A DNA stretch of 64,000 bases from Nitrospinaceae bacterium (lineage in GTDB: Bacteria > Nitrospinota > Nitrospinia > Nitrospinales > VA-1): NCBI GenBank assembly GCA_021604505.1, contig BQJC01000001.1:1536264-1600263 (forward strand). The letters are read 5' to 3'. Position 1 is the stretch's first letter. The number at the start of each line of letters is the position of its first letter. Below the pieces are notes generated by a model. It was not told where the DNA came from, did no database searches, and worked only from the letters and a program-made list of their open reading frames with translations. A program made the translations under genes and the position numbers. Shown here piece by piece: positions 9,105 to 18,036 of the stretch.

Positions 9105-10049
9105 ATGAGTTCAAACTTCGTTACAACATTTTTTGACTGGTTTCACGTTCCTCCTCCGCCAGAACCGGAAGCCGGAATTTCCCCGGATTTACTTCAAAAA
9201 GTTCGAGCCATTCAAGTCAAGACCAATTATCTCGTCAACGACATCATGACCGGCGAATACGTCTCGGCATTTAAAGGCCGGGGAATGGAGTTCAGCGGGG
9301 TCCGGGAATACCAGCCGGGAGACGACATCCGCCTGATAGAATGGAACGTCACGGCCAGAATGGGCATTCCTTTTATTAAGGAATTCAAGGAAGAGCGGGA
9401 GTTGACCCTGATGCTACTCGTCGATGTCAGTTCTTCCGGAGGGTTCGGTTCGGTGGGAAAATTGAAAAGTGAGATCGCCGCCGAAATCGCTTCCATTCTG
9501 GCGTTCGCGGCCATCAAAAATAACGACAAAATCGGTCTGATCGTTTTCTCGGATAATATCGAGCATTATGTCCCGCCCAAAAAGGGCAAATCCCATGTCT
9601 GGAATATCATCCGCACCATCCTGGATTTCAACCCGGAAGGGAAAGGCACCGATTTGAACATTCCCCTCGAATATTTATTAAAAATCCAGAAACGCAAAAC
9701 GGTGACGTTTTTAATTTCAGACTTTCAGGCCAAAGGCTATGAAAACACCCTCAAACTGGCCAAGCAGAAACACGACCTCATCGCTCTCTGGATCTACGAT
9801 CCTAATGAACGCAACCTTCCCGATGTCGGCCTGGCCACGCTGGAAGATGCGGAAACCGGGGAATCGATTCTTGTCGATACCTCCGATAAGGCAATGGTTG
9901 AGCAATTTGCTCAACTGAGCAAAAAGGACTTCTTAAAGATGAAACGATTCCTAAACTCCATCGGCATCGATATCATCGAAATACGGACCGACGGCTCACT
10001 GGTCGAGCCCATCATCCGTTATTTCAAAATGAGAGAAAAAAGGCACTAG
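9105..10049 (+). CDS. DUF58 family protein (vWA-like)
   Basis: The 314-residue product has the DUF58 signature GVREYQPGDDIRLIEWN near residues 64-80, then a degenerate vWA core with LLVDVSSSGGFG carrying a DxSxS metal-site motif near 105. It has no membrane segment, so it is probably cytosolic or peripheral. It starts 17 bases after the moxR stop, with AGGAG overlapping that stop. DUF58 proteins accompany MoxR and Bat proteins in many genomes; the exact biochemical role is unknown. Confidence 0.9.
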   Translation: MSSNFVTTFFDWFHVPPPPEPEAGISPDLLQKVRAIQVKTNYLVNDIMTGEYVSAFKGRGMEFSGVREYQPGDDIRLIEWNVTARMGIPFIKEFKEERELTLMLLVDVSSSGGFGSVGKLKSEIAAEIASILAFAAIKNNDKIGLIVFSDNIEHYVPPKKGKSHVWNIIRTILDFNPEGKGTDLNIPLEYLLKIQKRKTVTFLISDFQAKGYENTLKLAKQKHDLIALWIYDPNERNLPDVGLATLEDAETGESILVDTSDKAMVEQFAQLSKKDFLKMKRFLNSIGIDIIEIRTDGSLVEPIIRYFKMREKRH

Positions 10050-10050
10050 G

Positions 10051-10521
10051 ATGGATAATCAGGACAAACCCGATAGCGGCGTCAGCCTGAAAATCAAAGT
10101 TTTCGTGATCCTGCTGACCATCGTGACCGTGATCGCTTTCAGTGCATTTTTCCTGAGGTTAATCATTAAATTTTCTTCATCAGCTAAAACGTCTTCGTCC
10201 GAAAAAGTTTCTTCGCAAGTAATAGAAGAATCCTGGCATCAGGAATTGCAAGTTGTAGGAGACAAATTGAAAAAGGCCGGCCTCAGAAAACAGGCCATCG
10301 AACAGTATTCAGAATTTTTGCAACGCGCTAGAGTGGACTCTAAAACCCGTGCCCAGGTTTCTGAAACCATCGGAGAGCTTTATGTCGAGCTTGGCGACTG
10401 CCGCGCAGGGTTGGCCTGGTTTTACCGTGCCCAGGCCGCCGGGCCCGATGCCGGACGCGTGCAGGGTCTGGAATCGCAAATCGCCGCCTGCCTGAAAGAA
10501 ATAAATTCCAGCCAGCCTTAA
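10051..10521 (+). CDS. Small membrane-anchored TPR-like protein in the Bat cluster
   Basis: The 156-residue product has one N-terminal membrane helix (about residues 14-34), a serine-rich linker and a C-terminal helical region (KLKKAGLRKQAIEQYSEFL, then ETIGELYVELGDCRAGLAW) that looks like two TPR units. It begins one base after the DUF58 stop, so it is cotranslated with it. The function is not known; the C-terminus probably sits in the periplasm and could scaffold the neighbouring Bat proteins. Confidence 0.75.
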   Translation: MDNQDKPDSGVSLKIKVFVILLTIVTVIAFSAFFLRLIIKFSSSAKTSSSEKVSSQVIEESWHQELQVVGDKLKKAGLRKQAIEQYSEFLQRARVDSKTRAQVSETIGELYVELGDCRAGLAWFYRAQAAGPDAGRVQGLESQIAACLKEINSSQP

Positions 10522-10523
10522 AA

Positions 10524-11543
10524 ATGGTTTTCGTAACTTTTTATCACAAGCACCTCCCACAAATGTTCGCCGGCCTCCTGTACCTTGTCTGGAGCCTGAC
10601 GTCGGCATACGCTCAAGCAGGCGATGCCGAAATCAGATCGCCGATTTCCGTAGAAGTCCATGTCGCTCCGACTCAGGCCACGATTGGCGACATCATCACC
10701 TACTCGATCCGCGTGCGGCACGACCCCGGCATCGAACCCGCTCCACCGAAATTCGCGCCGCCCGAGGGACTGGAGTCCGTCGATCAGGGAACAAGAAAAC
10801 TACCCAAAAAACGAAACCAGTTGGAGCGGGAGTTTTGGTTCAGTTTGAGGGCGGATCGAGTGGGCTCATACACCTTCCCACCGATTCCCCTGCCCTTCCA
10901 GGCTGTCAAAGCTGAAAATGGAAGCAAAAAAATTCCCGGATACGTTTCCACACCCAAAGCGGATTTGGAAATTCAATCGATTCTCCATCTTGAGGGCCCG
11001 CCGACCGACATCCGCGACATCAAACCCCTTGAAGAAATCGGCAGAGACTGGCTTCCCTGGATAATGGGGACCATCGCCGCGATCATTGCCATAGCTTTGA
11101 TCGTTTTTCTGATCCGCAGGCGCGGTAAAAACGCAAAGGTTACGCCATCCCCTCTGCCCGAAAACCTTTCACCGCAAGAGGCCGCGTTGCGGGAACTTGA
11201 AATTCTAAAAAACAAGGAACTGCTCGAAAAGGGATTGGTCCGGGAACACTATTTCGAGTTGTCGGAAATATTTCGCCGCTACCTGGGCGCCCGGTATGAA
11301 TTCCAGGCCCTGGATTGGACCACGGAAGAAATTAAAAACCATCTCGCAAGTTCATTTTTAATGGAAGCACCCTTTAAAGACAGAGTTCGCAATATTCTCG
11401 AGCGCACCGACCTTGTGAAATTCGCCGAAATTCCCACGCCCCCCCAGGAAAATATAATGGAAGAAATCACACTCTTCGTGCAAGCCACCTCCCGCACCGA
11501 AGAGCCCGATCCGGCTCTCAACCACTCATCGGGGGATGCATGA
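10524..11543 (+). CDS. Exported Bat-cluster protein with one membrane helix
   Basis: The 339-residue product has an N-terminal signal peptide ending near SAYAQA, a periplasmic beta-rich domain (about 35-160) similar to the first domain of BatD/oxygen-tolerance proteins, a membrane helix near 175-195 and a cytosolic tail. The tail contains HYFELSEIFRRYLGARY and LDWTTEEI, a helical motif shared with the C-terminus of the BatD protein downstream. An alternative ATG at 10563 gives a shorter signal peptide; neither start has a clear ribosome site. It occupies the slot of the short BatD-like partner between DUF58 and batA. Confidence 0.75.
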   Translation: MVFVTFYHKHLPQMFAGLLYLVWSLTSAYAQAGDAEIRSPISVEVHVAPTQATIGDIITYSIRVRHDPGIEPAPPKFAPPEGLESVDQGTRKLPKKRNQLEREFWFSLRADRVGSYTFPPIPLPFQAVKAENGSKKIPGYVSTPKADLEIQSILHLEGPPTDIRDIKPLEEIGRDWLPWIMGTIAAIIAIALIVFLIRRRGKNAKVTPSPLPENLSPQEAALRELEILKNKELLEKGLVREHYFELSEIFRRYLGARYEFQALDWTTEEIKNHLASSFLMEAPFKDRVRNILERTDLVKFAEIPTPPQENIMEEITLFVQATSRTEEPDPALNHSSGDA

Positions 11544-12538
11544 CATTTTTTCGTTTTGAAGATCCCTGGTATCTATTCCTTTTCTTCCTGTTTCCCCTGT
11601 TCGCCGTTTGGACCTATAAAAACCGAGAGGCGGTCATCCCCTACTCTTCCATCGGGCATTTAAAGACCGTCCAGACCGCCCGAACGAATATTATTTCCGC
11701 CACACCAAAAGTTCTGCGGGCTCTGGCGTGCGCTTTTCTGATCCTCGCCCTGGCCAAGCCGCAGGAAGGACAAAAACGCGCCGAAATCCTTTCGGCAGGC
11801 GTGGACATCATCCTGGCCATCGACACCTCCGGCAGTATGCAGGCACTGGATTTCACTAAGGATGGCAATCGCATCGACCGCCTGGAGGTGGTCAAGGACG
11901 TCGTTTCCGGATTCATAAAAAACCGCGAGAACGACCGCATGGGCATGGTGGTTTTCGGCGAGGAAGCGTTCACTCAGTGCCCCCTGACCCTCGACCACGA
12001 CATTCTGCTTGCCTTTCTGCGCAATCTGGAAATCGGCATCGCGGGCGATTCCACCGCCATCGGCTCCGCTGTGGGAATTGCGGTCAAGCGTCTGAAGGAT
12101 CTGAAATCGAAATCGAAAGTCATCATTCTTTTAACCGACGGGCGCAACAACGCCGGAAGTATCTCACCCGTGCAGGCAGCGGAAATCGGCAAAGCCTACG
12201 GGATTAAAATCTATACAATCGGCGTAGGAACGCACGGCAAAGCCCCTTTTCTTGTGGACTCCATCTTTGGCAAGCAATACATCTATCAGGATGTAAAAAT
12301 CGATGAAAAAACCCTGAAAGAAATTGCCGGGAAAACAGGAGCTCAATATTTCCGGGCCACGGACACGGAATCTCTAAAGACCATTTATGACCAGATCGAC
12401 CGTCTGGAAAAGTCGGAAGTCAAAATTCTCGACCGCTCGGAATACAAAGAACTCTTTCACTATTTCCTCATTCCCGGATTTCTTCTGGTCCTTCTGGAAA
12501 TCATTTTAACCAATACCTGGCTGCGGAGGATTCCTTAA
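11540..12538 (+). CDS. batA: BatA-type von Willebrand factor A membrane protein
   Basis: The 332-residue product has two N-terminal membrane helices, a vWA domain beginning near residue 88 with an intact MIDAS motif (AIDTSGSMQ) and a C-terminal membrane helix. This is the BatA layout from the Bacteroides aerotolerance operon. The ATG overlaps the previous stop by 4 bases. The vWA domain would bind divalent metal and a partner protein, and MoxR is the presumed remodeller. A role in oxygen or envelope stress is known only from other species. Confidence 0.88.
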   Translation: MTFFRFEDPWYLFLFFLFPLFAVWTYKNREAVIPYSSIGHLKTVQTARTNIISATPKVLRALACAFLILALAKPQEGQKRAEILSAGVDIILAIDTSGSMQALDFTKDGNRIDRLEVVKDVVSGFIKNRENDRMGMVVFGEEAFTQCPLTLDHDILLAFLRNLEIGIAGDSTAIGSAVGIAVKRLKDLKSKSKVIILLTDGRNNAGSISPVQAAEIGKAYGIKIYTIGVGTHGKAPFLVDSIFGKQYIYQDVKIDEKTLKEIAGKTGAQYFRATDTESLKTIYDQIDRLEKSEVKILDRSEYKELFHYFLIPGFLLVLLEIILTNTWLRRIP

Positions 12539-12539
12539 G

Positions 12540-13550
12540 GTGCGTTTTGGCGACCCCATGTATTTCAACTTACTCTGGCTGGTGCCGGTATTGATCTTTT
12601 TTCTGGCGTGGGCCCTGCGGAAAAAACGCGCCCTGACCGCACAATTTTGCAGTCCGGCTCTGGCGGCCAAATTCGTCGAAGAAACGACCCGCCGCCGGCA
12701 GAAAATGAAAGCGGCTTTTATTCTTTTAGCCGTGATTTTTATGACCCTGGCCCTCACCCAGCCCCGTTGGGGGTATGAATGGAAAGACCTCACTCAGGAA
12801 GGCGTGGACATCGTCGTCGCTCTGGACGTTTCAAAAAGCATGCTGGCCGAAGACATCAAACCCAACCGCTTGAGCCGCGCCAAACGGAAAATCTCCGACC
12901 TATTGGATATGCTGGAAGGCGACCGCATCGGCCTCGTGGCCTTTGCGGGAACGGCTTTCGTGCAATGCCCTCTCACGCTGGATTATTCCGCCGCCAAACT
13001 TTTTCTCGACGCCACCGACACCGAGCTTCTTTCCGCCCAGGGAACGGCATTGGCCGGGGCCATCCGCAAAAGCGTGGCAGCATTCCGGTCTCTGGAGAAA
13101 AAATCCAAAGCTATCATTCTGATCACCGACGGCGAAAGCCACGAAGACGATCCTTTAAAAGCCGCACAATGGGCCGCCGAGCAAGGGGTGAAAATTTTTA
13201 CCATCGGCATCGGGAAAGACACCGGAGCGCCCATCCCGGATGCCACTGGTGGTTTCAAAAAGGATGAAAAGGGTGAAATCGTGCTGACCCGGCTGGATGA
13301 GACCACCCTACAGCAAATCGCTCTGGAAACCGGAGGCGCCTATGTGCGGTCGGTCACAGGCGACCTCGACCTCGAAAAAATCTATCTGGAAAACATCAAA
13401 CCCAAAATCGATAAAAAGGAGCTGAAAACCCAGCGCCGAAAACTGTGGACGGAGCGCTTTCAATGGCCGATTTTTCTGGCGCTTGCCTGCCTTCTCATTG
13501 AATTTATGATCCGTGAGCGGCCGCTTCGGCACCCCTTTTCCAATCAATAA
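12540..13550 (+). CDS. batB: BatB-type von Willebrand factor A membrane protein
   Basis: The 336-residue sibling of BatA has N-terminal membrane helices, a vWA domain with MIDAS motif DVSKSM and VAFAGTAFVQCPLTLD, and a C-terminal helix. It starts with GTG one base after the batA stop, so the two are translated together. The paired BatA/BatB arrangement is conserved in this family. Confidence is high for the fold and moderate for the physiological role. Confidence 0.88.
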   Translation: MRFGDPMYFNLLWLVPVLIFFLAWALRKKRALTAQFCSPALAAKFVEETTRRRQKMKAAFILLAVIFMTLALTQPRWGYEWKDLTQEGVDIVVALDVSKSMLAEDIKPNRLSRAKRKISDLLDMLEGDRIGLVAFAGTAFVQCPLTLDYSAAKLFLDATDTELLSAQGTALAGAIRKSVAAFRSLEKKSKAIILITDGESHEDDPLKAAQWAAEQGVKIFTIGIGKDTGAPIPDATGGFKKDEKGEIVLTRLDETTLQQIALETGGAYVRSVTGDLDLEKIYLENIKPKIDKKELKTQRRKLWTERFQWPIFLALACLLIEFMIRERPLRHPFSNQ

Positions 13551-13611
13551 TTATTCCACCCGGAAGGCCGGATTTTGTTAAAATGGAATAGAATGCTTCA
13601 TTGGCGTGTCC

Positions 13612-13640
13612 TTGACAATCCAAAGGAGCGGTCTTATCTA
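13612..13640 (+). promoter_or_regulatory. Candidate sigma-70 promoter for the Bax-inhibitor-1 gene
   Basis: TTGACA (13612-13617), a 17-base spacer and TATCTA (13635-13640). The -35 and spacing are ideal and the -10 is moderate. It sits in the 164-base gap after batB, so the second half of the cluster may have its own promoter. Confidence 0.5.
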
Positions 13641-13660
13641 TTTCCCTGTGAAGGAATAAA

Positions 13661-13679
13661 CCGAATCCCGGAGATTCGG
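13661..13679 (+). promoter_or_regulatory. Leader hairpin with U-tract before the Bax-inhibitor-1 gene
   Basis: CCGAATC-CCGGA-GATTCGG forms a 7-bp stem with a 5-base loop, followed by ATTATTTTT. It lies between the candidate promoter at 13612-13640 and the gene at 13715. It could be a weak terminator ending the batB transcript or an attenuator. Confidence 0.45.
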
Positions 13680-13714
13680 ATTATTTTTAACTTTTTGAAA
13701 GGATTATCGTAATT

Positions 13715-14416
13715 ATGGAAAATATGCCAAGAACAATGAGCGTGGACGCAGTCGCGGCGGAACAACAGCGTTTCATGGTTCGGGTTTACAACTGGATGAC
13801 AGCCGGTTTGGGTGTGACCGGGTTTTTAGCTTTCTACGTCTCGACGAGTGAGACGATGATGAATATTGTCCACGGCAACCCGATCGTTCCCATCGTACTG
13901 ATCGTCGCGCAGTTGGGTTTGGTGATTTACCTGTCCGGCTGGATTGAAAAAATGTCTGCCAGTCAGGCCACAGGTATCTTCATGTTATATGCGGGGCTGA
14001 CCGGACTGACGTTTTCCTTTATCTTTATGGCTTATACGACCGCCTCCATCACCTCGACATTTTTCGTCACTGCCGGGACGTTCGCAGCGATGAGCTTTTA
14101 TGGGTACACCACCAAAAAGGATCTGACCTCCTGGGGAAGCTTCCTTTTTATGGGGTTGATCGGAATCATCATCGCTTCCCTGGTCAACCTGTTTTTGCAG
14201 AATGAGGCCATGCATTGGATCATCACCTATGCAGGCGTGCTCATATTTGTGGGGTTGACAGCCTACGATACCCAGAAAATCAAGGAAATGAATATCCTGG
14301 GAAACGAAGGCACGGATGAAGACACCAAAGAAGCGGTATCCGGCGCACTGCGGCTTTACCTGGATTTCATCAACCTCTTCCTGATGCTCCTGAGGATTAT
14401 GGGAGACAGAAGGTAA
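13715..14416 (+). CDS. Bax inhibitor-1 / YccA family membrane protein
   Basis: The 233-residue integral membrane protein has seven predicted helices and family blocks GLTGLTFSFIFMAY, FYGYTTKKDLTSWG and LTAYDTQKIKEM, with a C-terminal LYLDFINLFLMLLRIMG. Members are linked to pH-sensitive calcium leak and to FtsH-dependent proteolysis in other bacteria. The start has an AAAGGA ribosome site. It sits between batB and batC, which is not a standard component of the Bat operon. It has its own candidate promoter and a stem-loop after it. Confidence 0.92.
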   Translation: MENMPRTMSVDAVAAEQQRFMVRVYNWMTAGLGVTGFLAFYVSTSETMMNIVHGNPIVPIVLIVAQLGLVIYLSGWIEKMSASQATGIFMLYAGLTGLTFSFIFMAYTTASITSTFFVTAGTFAAMSFYGYTTKKDLTSWGSFLFMGLIGIIIASLVNLFLQNEAMHWIITYAGVLIFVGLTAYDTQKIKEMNILGNEGTDEDTKEAVSGALRLYLDFINLFLMLLRIMGDRR

Positions 14417-14497
14417 TATTTTTTAGGTGAGCCTCGAAAGATTCGGCATGAACTATGAGTCGATACCATTTGTTTTTGATAGGAAAGATTTCTCAAG

Positions 14498-14542
14498 AAA
14501 ATCCTCCTACCCCCCTTTTTTAAAGGGGGGTAGGGGGATTTA
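14498..14542. repeat. GC-rich perfect-stem inverted repeat (dispersed family)
   Basis: AATCCTCCTACCCCCC and GGGGGGTAGGGGGATT form a long stem around TTTTTTAAA. A related tandem pair occurs at 33051-33123. Placed 80 bases after the Bax-inhibitor-1 stop, it can act as a transcription end, but the sequence is that of a mobile intergenic repeat rather than a purpose-built terminator. Confidence 0.6.
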
Positions 14543-14614
14543 TTCTCTCCTAACATCATCGAGAAGAACCGGAGTCAACCAAAAATCTCTATAATAAAAC
14601 TCCTGACAGTGATC

Positions 14615-15424
14615 ATGTTCGGGTTCCATCGCGCATTAAAAACTTCAACCGCTTCACTCGCCCGTTCCGGTCTGATCCCCACTCTCTCTGCTATTCTTTT
14701 ATTTTTTCCAGCCCAATGGGTGCAAGCTGAATCGGTCAATGCGACCATCCGGAAAGGCATCGACAACTACCATCAAAATGAATTTGAGCAGGCGGAATCG
14801 AATTTTTTTCAGGCTACAGAGGAACTCCCCGACAACCCGAAACTGAATTACAACCTAGGAAACAGCCGGTACAAAACCGGAAAATTCCAAGAGGCCCTGC
14901 AAACGTACACCCAGGCGATGGCCGATGACACGCCCTCGAAAATAAAGCAAAATTCCTTATTCAATAGTGGGAACACCCTTTTCCGTTTGGGAAAGCTTGA
15001 AGAGTCGGCGGCGGCTTATAAAAAAGTTCTGGAAATGAATCCCAGGGACATGGACGCCAAATTTAATCTGGAGTTCGTCCGCGAACAATTAAAGAAGAAA
15101 GAGGAAAATCAGCAAAAGCAAAAAAATCAAAATAAACCTTCGGATTCAAACTCAGAGGGGGATAAGGATCAGGACCAAAATCCCTCGCCAGAAAACAATG
15201 AGAGTCTGAAGGATCAAAACTCCCCCTCCGCAGGAAAGGCAGAGCAAAACCCAGAGCCACAAGAACCACCAAAAACACAACTCGCCCAGCCTCAGGAGGG
15301 TTCGATCTCAAAGGATCAGGCCGACCATTGGTTGAGCGCCCTCGATGAAGATCTTAAGAAATTCCGCCAGAAACAGGCCCGGAAAGAGAAAACCGGAACG
15401 CACAACCAAAACAGGGATTGGTAA
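14615..15424 (+). CDS. batC: BatC-like TPR protein
   Basis: The 269-residue exported or anchored protein has an N-terminal hydrophobic segment ending near WVQA, then three TPR units (about 45-155: NYHQNEFEQAESNF, NLGNSRYKTGKFQEALQTY, GNTLFRLGKLEESAAAYKKV). A low-complexity charged tail of Lys, Gln, Asn, Glu and Pro follows. This matches BatC, which sits before batD. A GTG at 14609 is an alternative start two codons upstream; neither has a clear ribosome site. The protein is probably periplasmic and associated with BatD. Confidence 0.8.
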   Translation: MFGFHRALKTSTASLARSGLIPTLSAILLFFPAQWVQAESVNATIRKGIDNYHQNEFEQAESNFFQATEELPDNPKLNYNLGNSRYKTGKFQEALQTYTQAMADDTPSKIKQNSLFNSGNTLFRLGKLEESAAAYKKVLEMNPRDMDAKFNLEFVREQLKKKEENQQKQKNQNKPSDSNSEGDKDQDQNPSPENNESLKDQNSPSAGKAEQNPEPQEPPKTQLAQPQEGSISKDQADHWLSALDEDLKKFRQKQARKEKTGTHNQNRDW

Positions 15425-15437
15425 TCCAAATCATTTC

Positions 15438-17255
15438 ATGCACCCGAGGCTCTCAAAAATAATCAGCGGTTTATTTCTCGCAGGTGTTGCGCTCGCAGCG
15501 TCTGTAGGACTTCCAAATCTGGCCGGAGCCGATGAAATAAAGATTTCCGCAAGCGTCGACAAAAACCAGCTGTCCCTGGAAGACAGCGTCCGCCTGTCCC
15601 TCACCGTCCAGGGAGTACAAAACGCTCCGGAACCGCAACTGCCTGAGCTTCCCGATTTTCAGATTCGGTCCGCCGGCACGTCCTCATCCACGCAAATCGT
15701 CAACGGAACCATGAACGTTTCAGTCACTTACAATTATTTGCTCATTCCGCACAGTACAGGAACTTTTACCGTAGGGTCTGCAAGCCTGGAACTGGCGGGG
15801 GTGACTTATCGCACCGAACCCATCACTCTGACAGTTGCCCCAGCGGGCCAGAGCGCCGTAAAAAGCGAATCACCGGCCTTCATAGAAACTTCGGTTTCCA
15901 ATGACAGCCCCTTCGTCAATGAGCAGTTGACATACACGTTCAAACTGTACCGCCGGATGGAAGCAAAAAATTTCAACCTCATCATGGCTTATGAAGATGA
16001 GGATTTCCGCAAAGAGGACATGGGCGATGCTAAAACCTACTCCAGTCTGATCAATGGAGTGCAATACCAGATCCACGAGTTATCGGCGGCCCTTTACCCG
16101 ATCCATGCCGGGCAGGTTGAAATTCCACCGGCAACGCTTGAACTCGATCTCATCAACCGGCCGAGAAATTCCAGGCATCGGAATCCATTTCCAGGTTTTT
16201 TTGACGATTCTTTTTTTGGCTCCAGGGCTTCATCCGTCCACAAGGTGCTGCGTTCCGATCCCATCCCGGTGACGGTCCGCCCTCTCCCTGAAAAGGGAAA
16301 ACCGCGGGACTTTTCAAATCTGGTGGGGAAGCTGCAACTTTCGTCCACGCTTGGCAAAGATAAATTGCAGGTGGGTGACACCACCACACTGACCCTCACC
16401 GTGACCGGGCCGGGAAACGTCAAAGAGTTATCGCTTGCCCTTCCTGAGATGGAAGATGCGTTTAAAATTTATCCGGACCAGCCCGAATCGCGAACCCTCG
16501 CTAAAGGCAATGAACTGGTCGGTGAAAAGGTTTTTAAATTTGCGCTGGTTCCTTTAAAAAGTGGACGGCTGACCCTGCCCTCGATAACAATACCCTATTT
16601 TGACCCGGTCTCAGAAACCTATCAAACCGCAACAACGAGCCCCAGGGAACTGACTGTCCTTCCCGGCAGTGGCACAGAAAAGTTGAACCTGGCCGAATCG
16701 ACCCTTTCCACCGGGAATGAATCAGGGAACAATATTAAAATCCTGGGAGAGGACATTCTTCCCATCCACACCCGGCTGTCGGATTTTGAAACTCAATCGA
16801 CAGACCGCTCCAATCTATTGCCGTACACCGCGGGATTGATGATTCCTCCTGTCCTTTTTCTAATGTTCACGGCCTATATGCGCTATAACCTTCGACTTAG
16901 ATACGACATAGCCTTTGTCCGCAACCGCAAAGCCTATAAAGTCGCCCAGCAAAAATTAAAGCACCTTTCATCAGCCCCTCCTGAAAACAACCCCAGGAAC
17001 TTTGGCAGGGAATTATCGGAGATTTTCCGGGAATACATCGGTGACAAACTGAACCTGCCGGGAAAAGCCATCACTTCATCGGAGGTGGAACGCAAACTCA
17101 TCGACCGCCACTATTCCGAGGCGCAGGCGGTTTCGACGCGTAAATTGCTGGAAAAATATGAAAACCTGCAATACGCTCCCGGCAATCTCGGCAAAAATGA
17201 AGACCTGATCAATGAATCCAGAGATTTATTGAACCAACTGGAGAAGCAGGCATGA
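15438..17255 (+). CDS. batD: BatD-type oxygen-tolerance protein
   Basis: The 605-residue product has a signal peptide (MHPRLSKIISGLFLAGVALA, cleavage after AGA near residue 31), a long periplasmic region of repeated beta domains, a membrane helix (about 490-510) and a cytosolic helical tail with ELSEIFREYIGDKLNLPG. This is the BatD/oxygen-tolerance family layout. The reading frame is open further upstream to 15345, but that would overlap batC; the ATG at 15438 gives a clean signal peptide and lies 13 bases after the batC stop. The batE start overlaps its stop. Confidence 0.88.
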   Translation: MHPRLSKIISGLFLAGVALAASVGLPNLAGADEIKISASVDKNQLSLEDSVRLSLTVQGVQNAPEPQLPELPDFQIRSAGTSSSTQIVNGTMNVSVTYNYLLIPHSTGTFTVGSASLELAGVTYRTEPITLTVAPAGQSAVKSESPAFIETSVSNDSPFVNEQLTYTFKLYRRMEAKNFNLIMAYEDEDFRKEDMGDAKTYSSLINGVQYQIHELSAALYPIHAGQVEIPPATLELDLINRPRNSRHRNPFPGFFDDSFFGSRASSVHKVLRSDPIPVTVRPLPEKGKPRDFSNLVGKLQLSSTLGKDKLQVGDTTTLTLTVTGPGNVKELSLALPEMEDAFKIYPDQPESRTLAKGNELVGEKVFKFALVPLKSGRLTLPSITIPYFDPVSETYQTATTSPRELTVLPGSGTEKLNLAESTLSTGNESGNNIKILGEDILPIHTRLSDFETQSTDRSNLLPYTAGLMIPPVLFLMFTAYMRYNLRLRYDIAFVRNRKAYKVAQQKLKHLSSAPPENNPRNFGRELSEIFREYIGDKLNLPGKAITSSEVERKLIDRHYSEAQAVSTRKLLEKYENLQYAPGNLGKNEDLINESRDLLNQLEKQA

Positions 17256-18013
17256 AACATCCGCTCTCTATTTTCTTCGGCTCCTTCATTCTGATGTTTC
17301 TGGTTACGGCTGTTCCCTGCGCGGCGCAGGACGACGCGGCCCTCGCCCAAATCGCCAAGGCCAACGACCACTATGCAAAGAGCCAGTACAAGGAAGCCGC
17401 CAGTTTGTATCAGGACCTGATCAACCGGGGATTCGAAAACGGTTACCTGTACTACAATCTGGGAAACACCTATATCCGTATGGGACAGACCGGGCCTTCC
17501 ATCCTCAATTACATTCGCGCCAAACGGCTCCTGCCGCGTGACGAATCTCTGACCGCCAATTTGAATTACGCCATCCAGAAGACCAAAGACCAACTGGAGC
17601 CCAAATCCTCCACAGGCTTGAGTTCGGTCTTTTTCTGGGTAAACAATTTCAACCTTTCCGAGCACTTGAATTTTTTGCTGATCGTCAACCTGCTTTTTTG
17701 GACGTCCCTGGGAGGTTGGACCGTCCGTCGAACGGAATTCTGGAGTCTGGCGAAGAAAATCACAATGACGTTTCTTTTTATCGCGGTTCTGTCATTTGGG
17801 GTTAAAATGAATATAGATTCCCAATCGGACACCGGTGTCATCCTGGCCGGGGAAGTAGCTGTGAAATCGGCCCAGGGTGTAGACAACGTCACTTTGTTCC
17901 AGTTGCACGAAGGGGCAGTGGTTTCTATCGTTGAGCGGAAAAAAGACTGGGTTCAGATAGAATTGAACGATGGAAAAAAAGGCTGGACGCAAAGCAGATT
18001 CATCGGCGTCTAA
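17252..18013 (+). CDS. batE: BatE-type TPR and SH3-like membrane protein
   Basis: The 253-residue product has a signal peptide (ending VPCAAQ), TPR units (KANDHYAKSQYKEAASLYQ, LGNTYIRMGQTGPSILNYI), two membrane helices (about 140-190) and a C-terminal SH3-like domain with VKSAQGVDNVTLFQLHEGA and DGKKGWTQSRFIGV. This is the BatE composition. The ATG overlaps the batD stop by 4 bases. It probably presents TPR and SH3 domains to the periplasm. Confidence 0.87.
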   Translation: MKHPLSIFFGSFILMFLVTAVPCAAQDDAALAQIAKANDHYAKSQYKEAASLYQDLINRGFENGYLYYNLGNTYIRMGQTGPSILNYIRAKRLLPRDESLTANLNYAIQKTKDQLEPKSSTGLSSVFFWVNNFNLSEHLNFLLIVNLLFWTSLGGWTVRRTEFWSLAKKITMTFLFIAVLSFGVKMNIDSQSDTGVILAGEVAVKSAQGVDNVTLFQLHEGAVVSIVERKKDWVQIELNDGKKGWTQSRFIGV

Positions 18014-18036
18014 CCTCTGAAAATCGGAGAGCAACT

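Noticed and set aside
15345..15437. Upstream in-frame extension of batD
   Set aside because: It would overlap batC and precede a normal signal peptide; the ATG at 15438 is better.
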